From assembly GCA_930367215.1 (NCBI GenBank), contig OV884056.1, positions 249,763,127 through 249,827,126 on the forward strand: 64,000 bases of DNA. Reading direction: 5' to 3'. Positions 31,591-42,439 of this stretch are shown in pieces. The position numbers and the translations under genes were made by a program. The stretch comes from Pollenia angustigena (Eukaryota; Arthropoda; Insecta; Diptera; Polleniidae). Below the pieces are notes generated by a model. That model was not told the origin of the DNA. It saw nothing but the letters and a program-made list of their open reading frames with translations, and did no database searches. Position 1 is the stretch's first letter, and every line of letters begins with the position of its first letter.

Positions 31591-33795
31591 TTGCTATATA
31601 TTCTTTTATAATCCAAGAATTAGGAAAGATTCCGATATTCCGCCAAACAAAAAAATGGCAAAATTGTAAGGCGGTATTTGCTGATTACTTTTCCGGTTAA
31701 AGCAAAAAATCAGAAAAAATCGAGTTACGTGGTTGCGGAAGAAAACCATCAACATGCATGTATTTTTCTTGATACACTTATGGCTAATACATCACAGATG
31801 GTTTAAACGCTGGTTAAGTTTAACTTAACTTGAATTTATATGTAGTTTAAACTCAACAACTATAAATCAGTGTCCCATGTATTATATGCTGTCAAAAAAA
31901 TAGGATGTGGCAGCACTACGATAAATCTTATCTAATTCATATGGTCTGTATTGGTAGTTTAAACTCCCAACTTTATGCGTTTAAAGAGGGTTTATGTGTT
32001 TAGTGATTTATTGATTTGTCGGTTTAAACACATTTTAAACCAAAAAGAGAGTTTAACTTGCTCTGTTTTTTAGCCCTTAGAGAATTGAATATTTACTTGA
32101 ATTGGTTATGTGAGTTTTTAAGTAGTTTTGGGATCTAAAAAAAGTGCTAAATAATTTAAGCGCAGCCGCGAATAACGTTGTAAAAGCCACATTTTGCAAA
32201 AACTGTTTTTTGTAGATAACCTTTTACATTAATCTCTTACACTGTTTAAACATCATATCCCCCGATATTGTGCACCTTAACCACTTCAAAATAGCATACA
32301 AAGTGTCAGCCAGTGGAAGAACATTGGAAGTTACTAACAAAATGATACAATCGAAATGCTTTTGCAAAGTAGAAAAACGTTTAGCATTAAAGTTTTATTA
32401 TCGTTATTTTCGATAATCTAAAAAACAAAAATTAATAATCCTTCCAGTTAAAAACGTATTTTGCTCTCCTGAAAAATAATTATTTTGTAACTTAAAACGT
32501 TATTCGCGGCTGTGCTTCAATTATGTATTAAAATGTGCTGAACTAGCACTTAGCACTTTTTTCGAAATTCTTAGTGCTAATTCAGAAAAAAATGTGCTAA
32601 ATCAAGCGCTCAACATTTTTCATTTTTCGAATTTATTCTATGAGCTAAATTTCAGTTATGTATTTTATAAAGCTTTTTTGTAACTATTACTTTTTTGCTA
32701 TATATTCTTTTATAATCCAAGAATTAGGAAAGATTCCGATATTCCGCCAAACAAAAAAATGGCAAAATTGTAAGGCGGTATTTGCTGATTACTTTTCCGG
32801 TTAAAGCAAAAAATCAGAAAAAATCGAGTTACGTGGTTGCGGAAGAAACCCATCAACATGCATGTATTTTTCTTGATACACTTATGGCTAATACATCACA
32901 GATGGTTTAAACGCTGGTTAAGTTTAACTTAACTTGAATTTATATGTAGTTTAAACTCAACAACTATAAATCAGTGTCCCATGTATTATATGCTGTCAAA
33001 AAAAATAGGATGTGGCAGCACTACGATAAATCTTATCTAATTCATATGGTCTGTATTGGTAGTTTAAACTCCCAACTTTATGCGTTTAAAGAGGGTTTAT
33101 GTGTTTAGTGATTTATTGATTTGTCGGTTTAAACACATTTTAAACCAAAAAGAGAGTTTAACTTGCTCTGTTTTTTAGCCCTTAGAGAATTGAATATTTA
33201 CTTGAATTGGTTATGTGAGTTTTTAAGTAGTTTTGGGATCTAAAAAAAGTGCTAAATAATTTAAGCGCAGCCGCGAATAACGTTGTAAAAGCCACATTTT
33301 GCAAAAACTGTTTTTTGTAGATAACCTTTTACATTAATCTCTTACACTGTTTAAACATCATATCCCCCGATATTGTGCACCTTAACCACTTCAAAATAGC
33401 ATACAAAGTGTCAGCCAGTGGAAGAACATTGGAAGTTACTAACAAAATGATACAATCGAAATGCTTTTGCAAAGTAGAAAAACGTTTAGCATTAAAGTTT
33501 TATTATCGTTATTTTCGATAATCTAAAAAACAAAAATTAATAATCCTTCCAGTTAAAAACGTATTTTGCTCTCCTGAAAAATAATTATTTTGTAACTTAA
33601 AACGTTATTCGCGGCTGTGCTTCAATTATGTATTAAAATGTGCTGAACTAGCACTTAGCACTTTTTTCGAAATTCTTAGTGCTAATTCAGAAAAAAATGT
33701 GCTAAATCAAGCGCTCAACATTTTTCATTTTTCGAATTTATTCTATGAGCTAAATTTCAGTTATGTATTTTATAAAGCTTTTTTGTAACTATTAC
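31591..33795 (+). repeat. Tandem duplication of an about 1.1-kb unit
   Basis: Bases 31591-32690 and 32695-33795 are almost identical, with an offset of 1104-1105. Only a handful of differences were seen, such as one extra A at about 33001 and GAAAACC versus GAAACCC. The first copy ends inside a palindromic element, at GTAACTATTAC. The second continues through the palindrome's other arm. The unit contains a TIR element (32159-32516 and 33264-33621) and GTTTAAAC-rich sequence. It is non-coding. Confidence 0.92.
32159..32516. mobile_element. MITE, AGCGCAGCCGCGAATAACGTT ends (duplicated)
   Basis: GCGCAGCCGCGAATAACGTT at the left is mirrored by AACGTTATTCGCGGCTGTGC at the right. It is about 358 bp, and a second copy at about 33264-33621 arose by the tandem duplication, not by transposition. 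The target duplication is unclear. Confidence 0.65.
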
Positions 33796-33909
33796 AAAAA
33801 AGCTTTATAAAATACATAACTGAAATTTAGCTCATAGAATAAATTCGAAAAATGAAAAATGTTGAATATAATATAAAGTTACCTTCGGAAGGAAATAATT
33901 CCCAGTTTC
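33715..33909. mobile_element. Palindromic element, TCAACATTTTTC...CCCAGTTTC, with 12-bp TSD
   Basis: The element is 195 bp. It is flanked by TAAATCAAGCGC (33703-33714) and TAAATCAAGCAC (33910-33921), matching at 11 of 12 bases. The first 70 bases and bases 33793-33866 form a nearly perfect hairpin centred at about 33790. A unique tail follows, containing the small hairpin CCTTCGGAAGG. A related copy at 52572-52868 has a perfect 15-bp duplication. No protein is visible and the class is unknown. Confidence 0.75.
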
Positions 33910-33921
33910 TAAATCAAGCAC

Positions 33922-35355
33922 TTAATGTGCTAAACTGGCAAGCCTGCATTAGTGCTTCGCAAAATGATAAAACATTTTTTCCCGTAATTATGTTTTTTTT
34001 TTTTTGAGCCGATGACTGGGTGTTTGAGCTCTACCGACTATAATTTTAGGATTGTTTTAATTAATTGGAAATGTTATTAAATTTTTGAATATTTTGTTTT
34101 CAAATTAGCAATTTCGGAATTTTTAGGCGCATAATTTTTACAGTTTGCAGATCATGTTTTCAAGTTTTTAGTGCATATTTGACGCATTTTTAGAGCATAT
34201 TACTGGTTTTCCTGGTCACTAATATAGGATGCGAATTATAAAATTCTATATTTAGTAGAATAATTATGATTATAATTATTATTGGCCAAGTGATAATTTT
34301 CAGCAGAGAAAATTATATTAAATTTAAAGGAAAATGTTTTCACTTTGGATGCTTAAATTGACATTTGTCTTTTGCACATATTCGATAAAAGGTTTTCGTG
34401 TTTGGCATTTAGCCGAAAGTCTAACCAGTTTTTGTTCACTGTATTTAACCTTAAACATTGTTCTAATGACTTTTTCTAAAATTGCTTTTTAAGAATATGG
34501 TTTTCTTAAATACGTATGTTTTTTTTTTTTTAATTAACTAAAATATTTTTTTAACTTACTTCTTAAAAATTAAAATATAAAAAACAGATCTTAGCAATTA
34601 AACTTTTAAATTAACTTTTAAACATTTTAAATTAAACTGCTAAAAACAGTTGTGGGTTCATTTAAATTTTTAAAATAAAATAGATATTAATGCATATTTA
34701 TAATTATTAATCTTCAAGGTGTTATTGTATTTTATAGGCCGACCATTTTCTGGCTGAAGACTTTTTGATTAAAATTCCAGTGTCGAAATTTTTTTTTTAT
34801 TCCTAGTAATAAACCGACTTTAACGATATCATCAGATATGAATGTTGTAGTCAAGTACTTAGCAAGCATACCCGACGGAAGCTGATATTAAGTTGATCGG
34901 CTTAGAACAAATATTTTAATAAGTAACGAATTTCAGAGCAAAAGCATTATAATCTCTCCACCTTTGGCGGTGTGGGTTGTTTAAAGCCCATAAATAAAGT
35001 GTAAAAATATTGTTTTCAGAGTTAAAGGACAATTCAAAGAGATTTCAAAAGGCAAAAAGAGAAATTGATTTATGAATATGGTTTTAAGCAATGCTTTCGG
35101 TTATAAAGCTTAAATAACGGACAACTTGCTGCTTAAAATCGAAAAATTATGCTAATTAAAACAGGTGTATTTTTATACACAACACAAACGAAAAAATCTT
35201 GTTACTGAATAAAATATCAATTAAGAATTTTTAAGAGGATTCGTTTTATGACAACAAGAGCTTGTGTTGCAAAATTTATGAAGTTGCGGCCATCAAACAA
35301 GGAATACAAAATAGCGCATTTCAGCTTTAGCTGTCTCGCTTTGCAAAATTTTCTC
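33922..35355. other. No feature recognised
   Basis: This 1.4 kb of AT-rich DNA has no open frame of note, no bounded repeat and no RNA gene that I can support. Confidence 0.45.
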
Positions 35356-35358
35356 TTA

Positions 35359-35584
35359 GGCCGGGTTCTTGAGATGTGGATTAAGTTTTAAGGTAGTTTA
35401 ACGTAGTCTGAAGCTCGGATTTTTCCGACGAAATGTGATTTTTTTATTATTTCATAAATGACCAACAATTTTAGCAAAACTAAGCTGTTGCGTCAAAATT
35501 TTGTTTACAAACTTGGTAACGGCGTCACAAATCTATTTTCAGATTAACTTAACCTAGTTTAACTGAGATCTCAAAAACCCAGCC
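35359..35584. mobile_element. PIF/Harbinger-type MITE, GGCCGGGTT ends, copy 2
   Basis: It is flanked by TTA at 35356-35358 and 35585-35587. It has the same ends and interior as 30429-30647 (226 bp here), including AACGTAGTCTG and CTCGGATTTTTCCG. The copies are diverged at scattered positions. Confidence 0.85.
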
Positions 35585-35684
35585 TTATTGATAAATATTG
35601 TATGTATTTGTACGTTTTAAAATTTGTCTGTTTATTTTTAATGAATATAAATCTTTTTGCTACAAATTTTGGGTAACTTTTAAG

Positions 35685-36488
35685 CAGGGATCGAAAATAA
35701 CAGTTATATTGGAATTTTAAAACAAAAAAAGCATATAAAATTAAATATCGAAAAACTGATTCGAGTATACCATATTGTTCCTTATGCACTTGTCAATGAT
35801 AAAATATATTGATTTTTAAAATTTTGATTTTTGTATTTTCGATTAAACTTAACAGTTATTTTTTGATTTTTTTTTTTTGAACAAAAATAACTGTTATTTT
35901 TTGATTTTTATTTTTTCGATAAAAAATAACAGTTATTTTTTGATTTTTATTTTTTTAAATAAAAATAACAGTTATTTTTTGATTTTTATTTTTTCGAGCA
36001 AAAATAAAAGTTATTCTCTAAAGAAATGTACGTGATTAATTAATTTAGGTGACTTTGAATTTTTATTTTAATGTGTAATTATCATTGGAATTTCTTATGC
36101 ACATTAAAATAATTATTAAAAGTCAATTAAATTATTAAAACTCGTAAATTTCTTTAGAGAATAGCTTTTATTTTTGCTCGAAAAAATAAAAATCAAAAAA
36201 TAACTCTTATTTTTGTCCAAAAAAAAAAAAATTAAAAAGTAACGGTTATTTTTGTTCAAAAAAATAAAAATCAAAAAATAACTGTTATTTTTGTCCAAAA
36301 AAATAAAAAATCAAAAAATAGCTGTTATTTTTGATCGTAAAAATAAAAATCAAAAAATAACTGTTATTTTTGTCCAAAAAAATAAAAATCAAAAAGTAAG
36401 TTTTATTTTTGTTCAAAAAAATAAAACTCAAAAAATAACTGGTTCCATCTGACTTTTATCAAAGAAGGAATAACTGTTACGGTCCCTG
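35685..36488. mobile_element. hAT foldback element, CAGGGATCG ends
   Basis: A perfect 8-bp duplication CTTTTAAG lies at 35677-35684 and 36489-36496. The ends are CAGGGATCG and CAGGGACCG. Nearly the whole element is an imperfect palindrome of repeated AAAATAACTGTTATTTTTG words (unit about 45-50 bp), with an arm junction near 36030-36140 marked by TTTCTTTAGAGAAT. It shares the family with 19280-22376. It is non-coding; the repetitive minus frame at 36116-36298 is an artefact of the repeats. Confidence 0.88.
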
Positions 36489-36559
36489 CTTTTAAGAGAC
36501 CATAAAATCTATAAGCAAAGCCACTGCTACATTGTCTGACACTGTTCCGCTATTTAACA

Positions 36560-37130
36560 GTCTGAATGAAAGATTTTAGGGTTGAGAGCAATGAAACCTT
36601 TTGTTTACCTACAATTATTGACCTTTGATACAAAGCTCGAAAATTTCAGATATGTTTATCCAAAAACCGTCTTATTAAGTGCCGGTTCACACACGTCAAG
36701 TTTGACTCGTCAAGTCTTGAGCTTTTAGGAGAGAAGGGAAAAGAGGATGCCATATCTTTTCCTCTCTCTCCTAAAAACTCAAGACTTGACGAGTTAAACT
36801 TGACGTGTGTGAACCGGCACTAAGCTACTTAACATTACTCTGCATTCCGCAAGTGTTGAAGACATGATCACCCCTACACCTAGTAAAGATTCTAATAAGT
36901 CTTCCAGAACTGACCTTTGGAGCGTTTGTGAAAGCCTTTTAAGAAATTTTCGAGAAGGACGAGCCTCTGTCCATCCTACGCTGTGGCTTAGCAAAAGAAT
37001 AAGTCTAGAGATACCTAGAACATGGCGCAGAAATACTTAAGATTAGAAATGAGTTCTGTCGCACCTGAGAGACTTATTTCCACTGCAAGTCTGCTTCAAA
37101 CAAATTTGCAAAATCTTTTAGGTTAAATCA
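36560..37130 (+). pseudogene. hAT transposase C-terminal remnant (DREF/ZBED1-like), interrupted by a MITE
   Basis: After the MITE at 36679-36820, one frame reads through SSRTDLWSVCESLLRNF and SLEIPRTWRR. It then shifts into LEMSSVAPERLISTASLLQ, which resembles the hAT dimerisation motif (S-x-P-S-E-R-x-F-S-T-A). Upstream of the MITE, LQLLTFDTKLENFR resembles the L-D-P-R-F-K-x-x-F segment. The LEYW-type region between is deleted. A second, reversed remnant of the same gene lies at 50540-50890. The minus frame at 36794-36994 is a shadow. No terminal repeats were assigned. Confidence 0.6.
36679..36820. mobile_element. TWA-flanked palindromic MITE, GTGCCGGTTCACAC ends
   Basis: It is flanked by TAA on both sides (36676-36678, 36821-36823). 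This 142-bp near-perfect palindrome starts GTGCCGGTTCACACACGTCA and continues through GACTCGTCAAGTCTTGAG. It belongs to the same family as 48474-48737. It inserted into the hAT remnant, so it is younger than that gene's decay or coincident with it. Confidence 0.85.
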
Positions 37131-37131
37131 A

Positions 37132-37740
37132 AATATGTGTTATTTAGACTACCCAGTATACAAACTTATATTGTTTTTGGTAGCAAATGTTTTTATTAAA
37201 TGAGCTTCCGTGGAAGCTTTTTAGTTTGCACATGACTTTAATTTTGTTTCTAGTTAAATAACATACTAAAATACACGGATACTTGATTTTTGATATTTAT
37301 AAGGTTTACATCTCTAAAATATAAATGCAATGTTATTTATATGTATTACATTTAATTAACTTTTCAAAAATACCTATTAGAAAACTTGTTTTTAGTTTAT
37401 GCTGTACTTTTAATTCAGTTCTTTAAAATGTTTTTTTTTACAAATTGTAGACTCTTTGTTTGCAAATTGTATGTTTTTTGCTTATTTACTATATTAAATC
37501 ATATGTTTTTGATTTCTACTGGATTTTACACGCAAAAATTTGTCCAGTAAAAATGGCAGGCTCTTTGGTTATAACTGTCACTTTAATCTCTCAGTAGATG
37601 CTCTCTTTTGCAAATGTATGTGTCCGCGACGCATTTCTGTAAAATCCAGTAAAAATTTGTACAAATTTTTGCAAATGTTGGCGTAAACTAACGCAGCTCA
37701 TGTGGGTTTGCAAGTAAACAACAATAAAATACATTCAAAT
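37132..37740. other. Mostly unassigned; possible short inverted pair
   Basis: ACTGGATTTTACA at 37518-37530 is mirrored by TGTAAAATCCAGT at 37639-37651, with AAAATTTGT words nearby, so a small MITE is possible. The rest shows nothing recognisable. Confidence 0.35.
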
Positions 37741-37994
37741 ATATCTGTGGGCAACCGCGTATGTCTTAAAATAAAATTTTTCAGGAGAGCCGAAAAAACC
37801 ATTCTAGATCAAACTATGGGTTAGATATTGCACCTTTTGAACTTTGTAATTGAGTTAAAACATCGGAATGGGTCTATCTGTTTTTAAACATTTTTTTAAA
37901 AATGTGAAGAGCGCTTAAAATTAAGCAATATAGCATCAACATTTCAAAATCGAAAAAATAGACATACGCGGTTGCCCATGAAAACCACAGATAT
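37741..37994. mobile_element. MITE, GGGCAACCGCGTATGTCT ends
   Basis: GTGGGCAACCGCGTATGTCT at 37747-37766 is mirrored at 37960-37979. An outer ATATCTGTGG / CCACAGATAT pair lies at 37741-37750 and 37985-37994, offset by seven bases on the right. It is about 254 bp and non-coding. Confidence 0.65.
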
Positions 37995-38132
37995 TGCACT
38001 TTCTTGTTGCTCCTCAAGAAAATTTGAAACGCTTTTTTACCACTTTAAATTTGTATATTATACATACCTTTATGTATCTAAAAAATTTAAACCACATTAT
38101 TATTCAAAAAAAAAAAAAATGGTTCCTGCACC

Positions 38133-38612
38133 CAGAGAAAAAACATGTTTAAATATGGTCATCTCCAACCAAACTATTTTTAAAACCAATTTTAAACATA
38201 TTTTATTTAATATAACCATATTATTGTCAGCGGTAACCATATTATGGTTAAATTAGGCCTCCATCAAGAAGCCCCAACCATGTTATTGTTGTCTCCAAAC
38301 ATGGTATGATCAATATTAACTAAAATCTGTTTAAAACTAACAATAGAATGGTTGGTTTTCAGTCATATTATGTTGCTCTTGAAAAAGAGGAAAATACTAT
38401 TTTAAATTTAAAAACAAATTATTGTCATATTTAACCAAAACATTTTTAGAGGCAATCATAATATGGATGTGGGTTCTTAATGGAGGACTAATTTAACCAT
38501 GATATGGTTGTCGCTGACAATTATATGGTTATATTAACCATAATATGTTTAAAATTTTCTTTAAAAATAGTTTGGTTGGAGGTGACCATATTTAAACATG
38601 TTTTTTCTCTAC
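38133..38612. mobile_element. Foldback element, AGAGAAAAAACATGTTTAAA ends
   Basis: Arms of about 130 bp are mirrored: AGAGAAAAAACATGTTTAAA then TATGGTCATCTCCAACCAAAC on the left, and their reverse complement at 38480-38611. Both arms and loop are rich in ACCATAATATGGTT-type palindromes. The 94-aa frame at 37972-38256 crosses the left arm and is not a gene. Confidence 0.75.
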
Positions 38613-38979
38613 GTGTGTATTTAAATATGTAAAGGATATGGATAATTGTATCACTAAGTACTAGAAACGACGGAGATTTTGTTTTGTAGATTCTGTTTTG
38701 GGACCTAGTAAAAAATCAAATAGGTTTTGCTTGAAATCTCGGAATTACTAGATGCAGGTGTTATGTAAACGAGCTACATATAAACTTTAATTTCGGAGCA
38801 TCGAACGTTATCGCTCACACTGTAATTTATGTAAATGGAACGAACATATTCAAGGGATAAGTAGTTTTTGTTAAAATTCTAAGCAAATGTTTTCTTTCAT
38901 TGTTTTAATCAGATCAAAAATACTTTTCTTGAAATTTTATAAAATTTCTAGTTGTTTTGCCACATAACTTATTTCTTTC

Positions 38980-39600
38980 AGATGTAACAGTGTCTGCTAG
39001 CCAAATTTTAAGAAAAATTTATAGGCTATAGTACATTTCAGATGTTACACTATTTGACTATCCAATTTCAAGAAAATTAATTGATTAGTTAAGAAGATAT
39101 AGGGAGGCGGAGCTTTTACCATTCTTGCCCTATTTAATGTCCTGTCCTCTTTCCGATGTTACAGTGTATGCATGCCAAATTTTAAGAAACCCGGTTGATC
39201 AGTTAAGAAGATAGAGGGAGGGGGATATTTTACCCCTCTTGCTCTATTTCACGCCCTAAATAATAAAAACTATAGGCTATAGTTCTTTCCAACTGTAACA
39301 CTTTTTGCCTGCAAAATTTCAAAAAAATCGCTTGATTAGTTACGAAGATATAGGGAGGGGGAGCTTTTAGCCCTCTTACCCTATTCCCTATTCTCTTTCA
39401 GATGTTATATTGTCTGCATGCCAAATTTTAAGTAAACCGGTTGATTAGTTTAGAATTTTGCAATATTAAATATACTCTACGACCTATTCTCATACCTAAC
39501 AAATACACATACAAAATTTCTTAAAAATCGGTCAAGACGTTTCGGAGGAGTTCAAAATGGAGGGCATTTTGTTGATATTTGTATGGGAATATAAATACAT
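38980..39600 (+). repeat. Degenerate tandem repeat, about 120-140-bp unit
   Basis: The words GATGTTACAGTGT, GCATGCCAAATTTTAAG, GTTGATNAGTTAAGAAGAT and ATAGGGAGGGGGAGCTTTTA recur about four times. It ends AAAAATCGGTCAAGACGTTTC, GGAGGAGTTCA and a 3' TATATATATA tract near 39780. This resembles the 3' architecture of dispersed repeats at 45.2-45.7 kb. It is non-coding. Confidence 0.65.
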
Positions 39601-39827
39601 GTTTCGGAATGAATGCAGTGTTCACTAAAATGGCTATAACTCATGAACCAAAACTCATTTGAAGACCGTTGATACATAAATACCTTGGTATTGACGTCAT
39701 CTTCAACGTGAACTTTACAGAAACAATCGGTTGACGCATTTCAGAGAACATCAATTACTAACACAATGCAACTTATTTATATATATATAGATATTTATCT
39801 AATAAACGGAATTAACAAATATGTACA

Positions 39828-41970
39828 TTAGACTGGTCGCAATTTTTTTTTTTTTAAATTTACATGTTTGCGCTGCTTAAAATATGAGGTTTGGTGTAAG
39901 AAATCAAGTCCTAATTTTTCAGCTCAATCCGACGGTGCCTAGTCGTGCCAAGTGGGGCCCCATATGATAAAAAAAACATCTATTCAATCAGATACTAGAT
40001 GAAAAGCCGGTCTTAAAGACCGAAAATCGAAAATCTGGCTTCGTTACGATCTTCCGCAGAGAAAATACTTTAAGTATGCCAAATTTCAGCTTCCTATGTC
40101 ATCAGATGGCTTCAGAAAGTTGCGTAAAGAATAGGACATACATACAAACATCCTTACATACTAAGAAATTATATATTGTATAGATAGATTAAAGTATTTG
40201 CAGTTTAATATTTTAGTATGATACGAACGAAAGATTTTTAACTAATTTTAACTAATTCGGGGTCGCTGAATCCAGTGGTGCTAGCCGTTTTTTTAGGTTA
40301 GCTTTAGTTTTCGAGATATACCGTTATTTCGAAAATTAAGGATGTTGCACAACATATGTTCGCGCAACTCAAAAACGCTTTAGCTTATTGAAAAACTAAA
40401 AAAACCCGAAATTCGGCAATAAAATTTACTTTAAGAAAGTTAAAACTTTTTTCTTCATATTGGCTTTGGTTTTCGAGATATACCGTTATTTCGAAAATTA
40501 AGGAGGTTGCACAACATATGTTCGCGTAACTCAAAAACGCTTTAGCTTATTGAAAAACTAAAAAAAACCGAAATTCCGCAATAAAATTTACTTTAAGAAA
40601 GGTAAAACGTTTTTATTATATGCGCAGTCGTTTTAGAACGTTTTAGAAACATAATTTTTTTTTCTGGAAAAAAAATAATTTTTTTATTAAAATTTCGGAA
40701 TTTTTGTTTTTAAAAATTCATAAAAAATTGAAAAATGGAGCTATGCTTCCAATTTTATAGAGTCATATAAAAAACAATATTGCAAACAAAACAAGACAAG
40801 ACCAACTCCAGTCATACATTTTACCCTTCTTGAGGCATCCTAGGCACTACACGGGCCAAATATAAGAATTTCAATTATACAAATATGGCGGTTTAATAAA
40901 ATTCTTAAATTAATTAAAATTTTTCGTCTTTTGTGAATACATAAAATCAAAAGTTGTGAACAGATATTAATCATTTATAGCTTGTTTTGTTTGCAATATT
41001 GTTTTTTATATGACTCTATAAAATTGGAAGCATAGCTCCATTTTTCAATTTTTTATGAATTTTTAAAAACAAAAATTCCGAAATTTTAATAAAAAAATTA
41101 TTTTTTTTTCCAGAAAAAAAAATTATGTTTCTAAAACGACTGCGCATATAAGAAAAACGTTTTACCTTTCTTAAAGTAAATTTTATTGCGGAATTTCGGT
41201 TTTTTTTAGTTTTTTCAATAAGCTAAAGCGTTTTTGAGTTACGCGAACATATGTTGTGCAACCTCCTTAATTTTCGAAATAACGGTATATCTCGAAAACC
41301 AAAGCCAATATGAAGAAAAAAGTTTTAACTTTCTTAAAGTAAATTTTATTGCCGAATTTCGGTTTTTTTAGTTTTTCAATAAGCTAAAGCGTTTTTGAGT
41401 TGCGCGAACATATGTTGTGCAACATCCTTAATTTTCGAAATAACGGTATATCTCGAAAACTAAAGCTAACCTAAAAAAAACGGCTAGCACCACTGGATTC
41501 AGCGACCCCGAATTAGTTAAAATTAGTTAAAAATCTTTCGTTCGTATCATACTAAAATATTAAACTGCAAATACTTTAATCTATCTATACAATATATAAT
41601 TTCTTAGTATGTCAGGATGTTTGCATGTATGTCCTATTCTTTACGCAACTTTCTGAAGCCATCTGATGACATTGGAAGCTGAAATTTGGCATACTTAAAG
41701 TATTTTCTCTGCGGAAGATCGTAACGAAGCCAGATTTTCGATTTTCGATTGTCGGTCTTTAAGACCGGCTTTTCATCTAGTATCTGATTGAATAGATGTT
41801 TTTTTTATCATATGGGGAACTTTGGGCCCCACTTGGCACGACTAGGCACCGTCGGATTGAGCTGAAAAATTGGGACTTGATTTCTTACACCAAACCTCAT
41901 ATTTAAAGCAGCGCAAACATTTAAATTAAAAAAAAAAAAAAAAATCCCATACAAGATGCGACCAGTCTAA
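39828..41970. mobile_element. Long-inverted-repeat (foldback) element with about 970-bp arms
   Basis: The ends TTAGACTGGTCGCA / TGCGACCAGTCTAA are flanked by TACA on both sides. The left arm (39828 to about 40797) is mirrored at about 40979-41970 at very high identity by eye; the visible exceptions are a short insertion near 41815 and poly-A length. Each arm contains two 162-bp tandem units (about 40301 and 40463 on the left) built on TTTTCGAGATATACCGTTAT and GTTGCACAACATATGTTCGC. The loop is about 180 bp. No open frame encodes a recognised protein. The superfamily is unassigned. Confidence 0.9.
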
Positions 41971-42139
41971 TACATACCTACCCTGCAAGCAACTCAGTTA
42001 ACTCTTTCTACAGTGGTGGTTGATGCCTGGGGAGTAATTATGTACTTGTAATTCGATTCGAATCGGAAAAGTATGATTTCGTAAATTTTGCATTACAAAG
42101 TACGATTTTCAGAAAATTTTTACAGATCGTTCGTAAACA

Positions 42140-42435
42140 ACTTCATTTGTGGGATTTTTTTTTTTTGGTGGTTCCCCATTGGGATTCATAACTCTCATCC
42201 TACTGAGCCATTTTAACTGGATTTCAATCCCAAGCTTCTTACCAAAATTGCTCTTATCTTCTGAGTTTTTCGAAAGTGAGCGTGTTTTCAACAGACGGAC
42301 ATGACTAAATCTACTTTAAACTACTCAAGGGCTGAGAATGTTTATACTTCGACTGAGATGAATAATAAAAAAGTTTCAAACGGAATGAGAAACTACTTAT
42401 GTATTCCCTCAACACTATTGTTAATTGAGGGTATA
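42140..42435 (+). repeat. Dispersed repeat family D fragment
   Basis: GTGAGCGTGTTTTCAACAGA, then CGGACATGACTAAATC, and the terminal AATTGAGGGTATAAAA match the 3' part of the family at 1-500. The front is truncated. The flanking short frames are chance. Confidence 0.65.
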
Positions 42436-42439
42436 AAAC

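Noticed and set aside
31591..33795. Direct repeat considered as LTRs of a retrotransposon
   Set aside because: The copies are adjacent with no internal region, primer-binding site or TG...CA ends; a tandem duplication explains them.
36116..36298. Repetitive 60-aa frame rich in YFLIFIF units
   Set aside because: It is a translation of the AATAACTGTTATTTTTG repeats of a foldback element, with no sign of coding constraint.
35850..36440. Regularly spaced repeats considered as a CRISPR-like array
   Set aside because: The repeats are low-complexity AT words with no distinct spacers, inside a eukaryotic hAT foldback.
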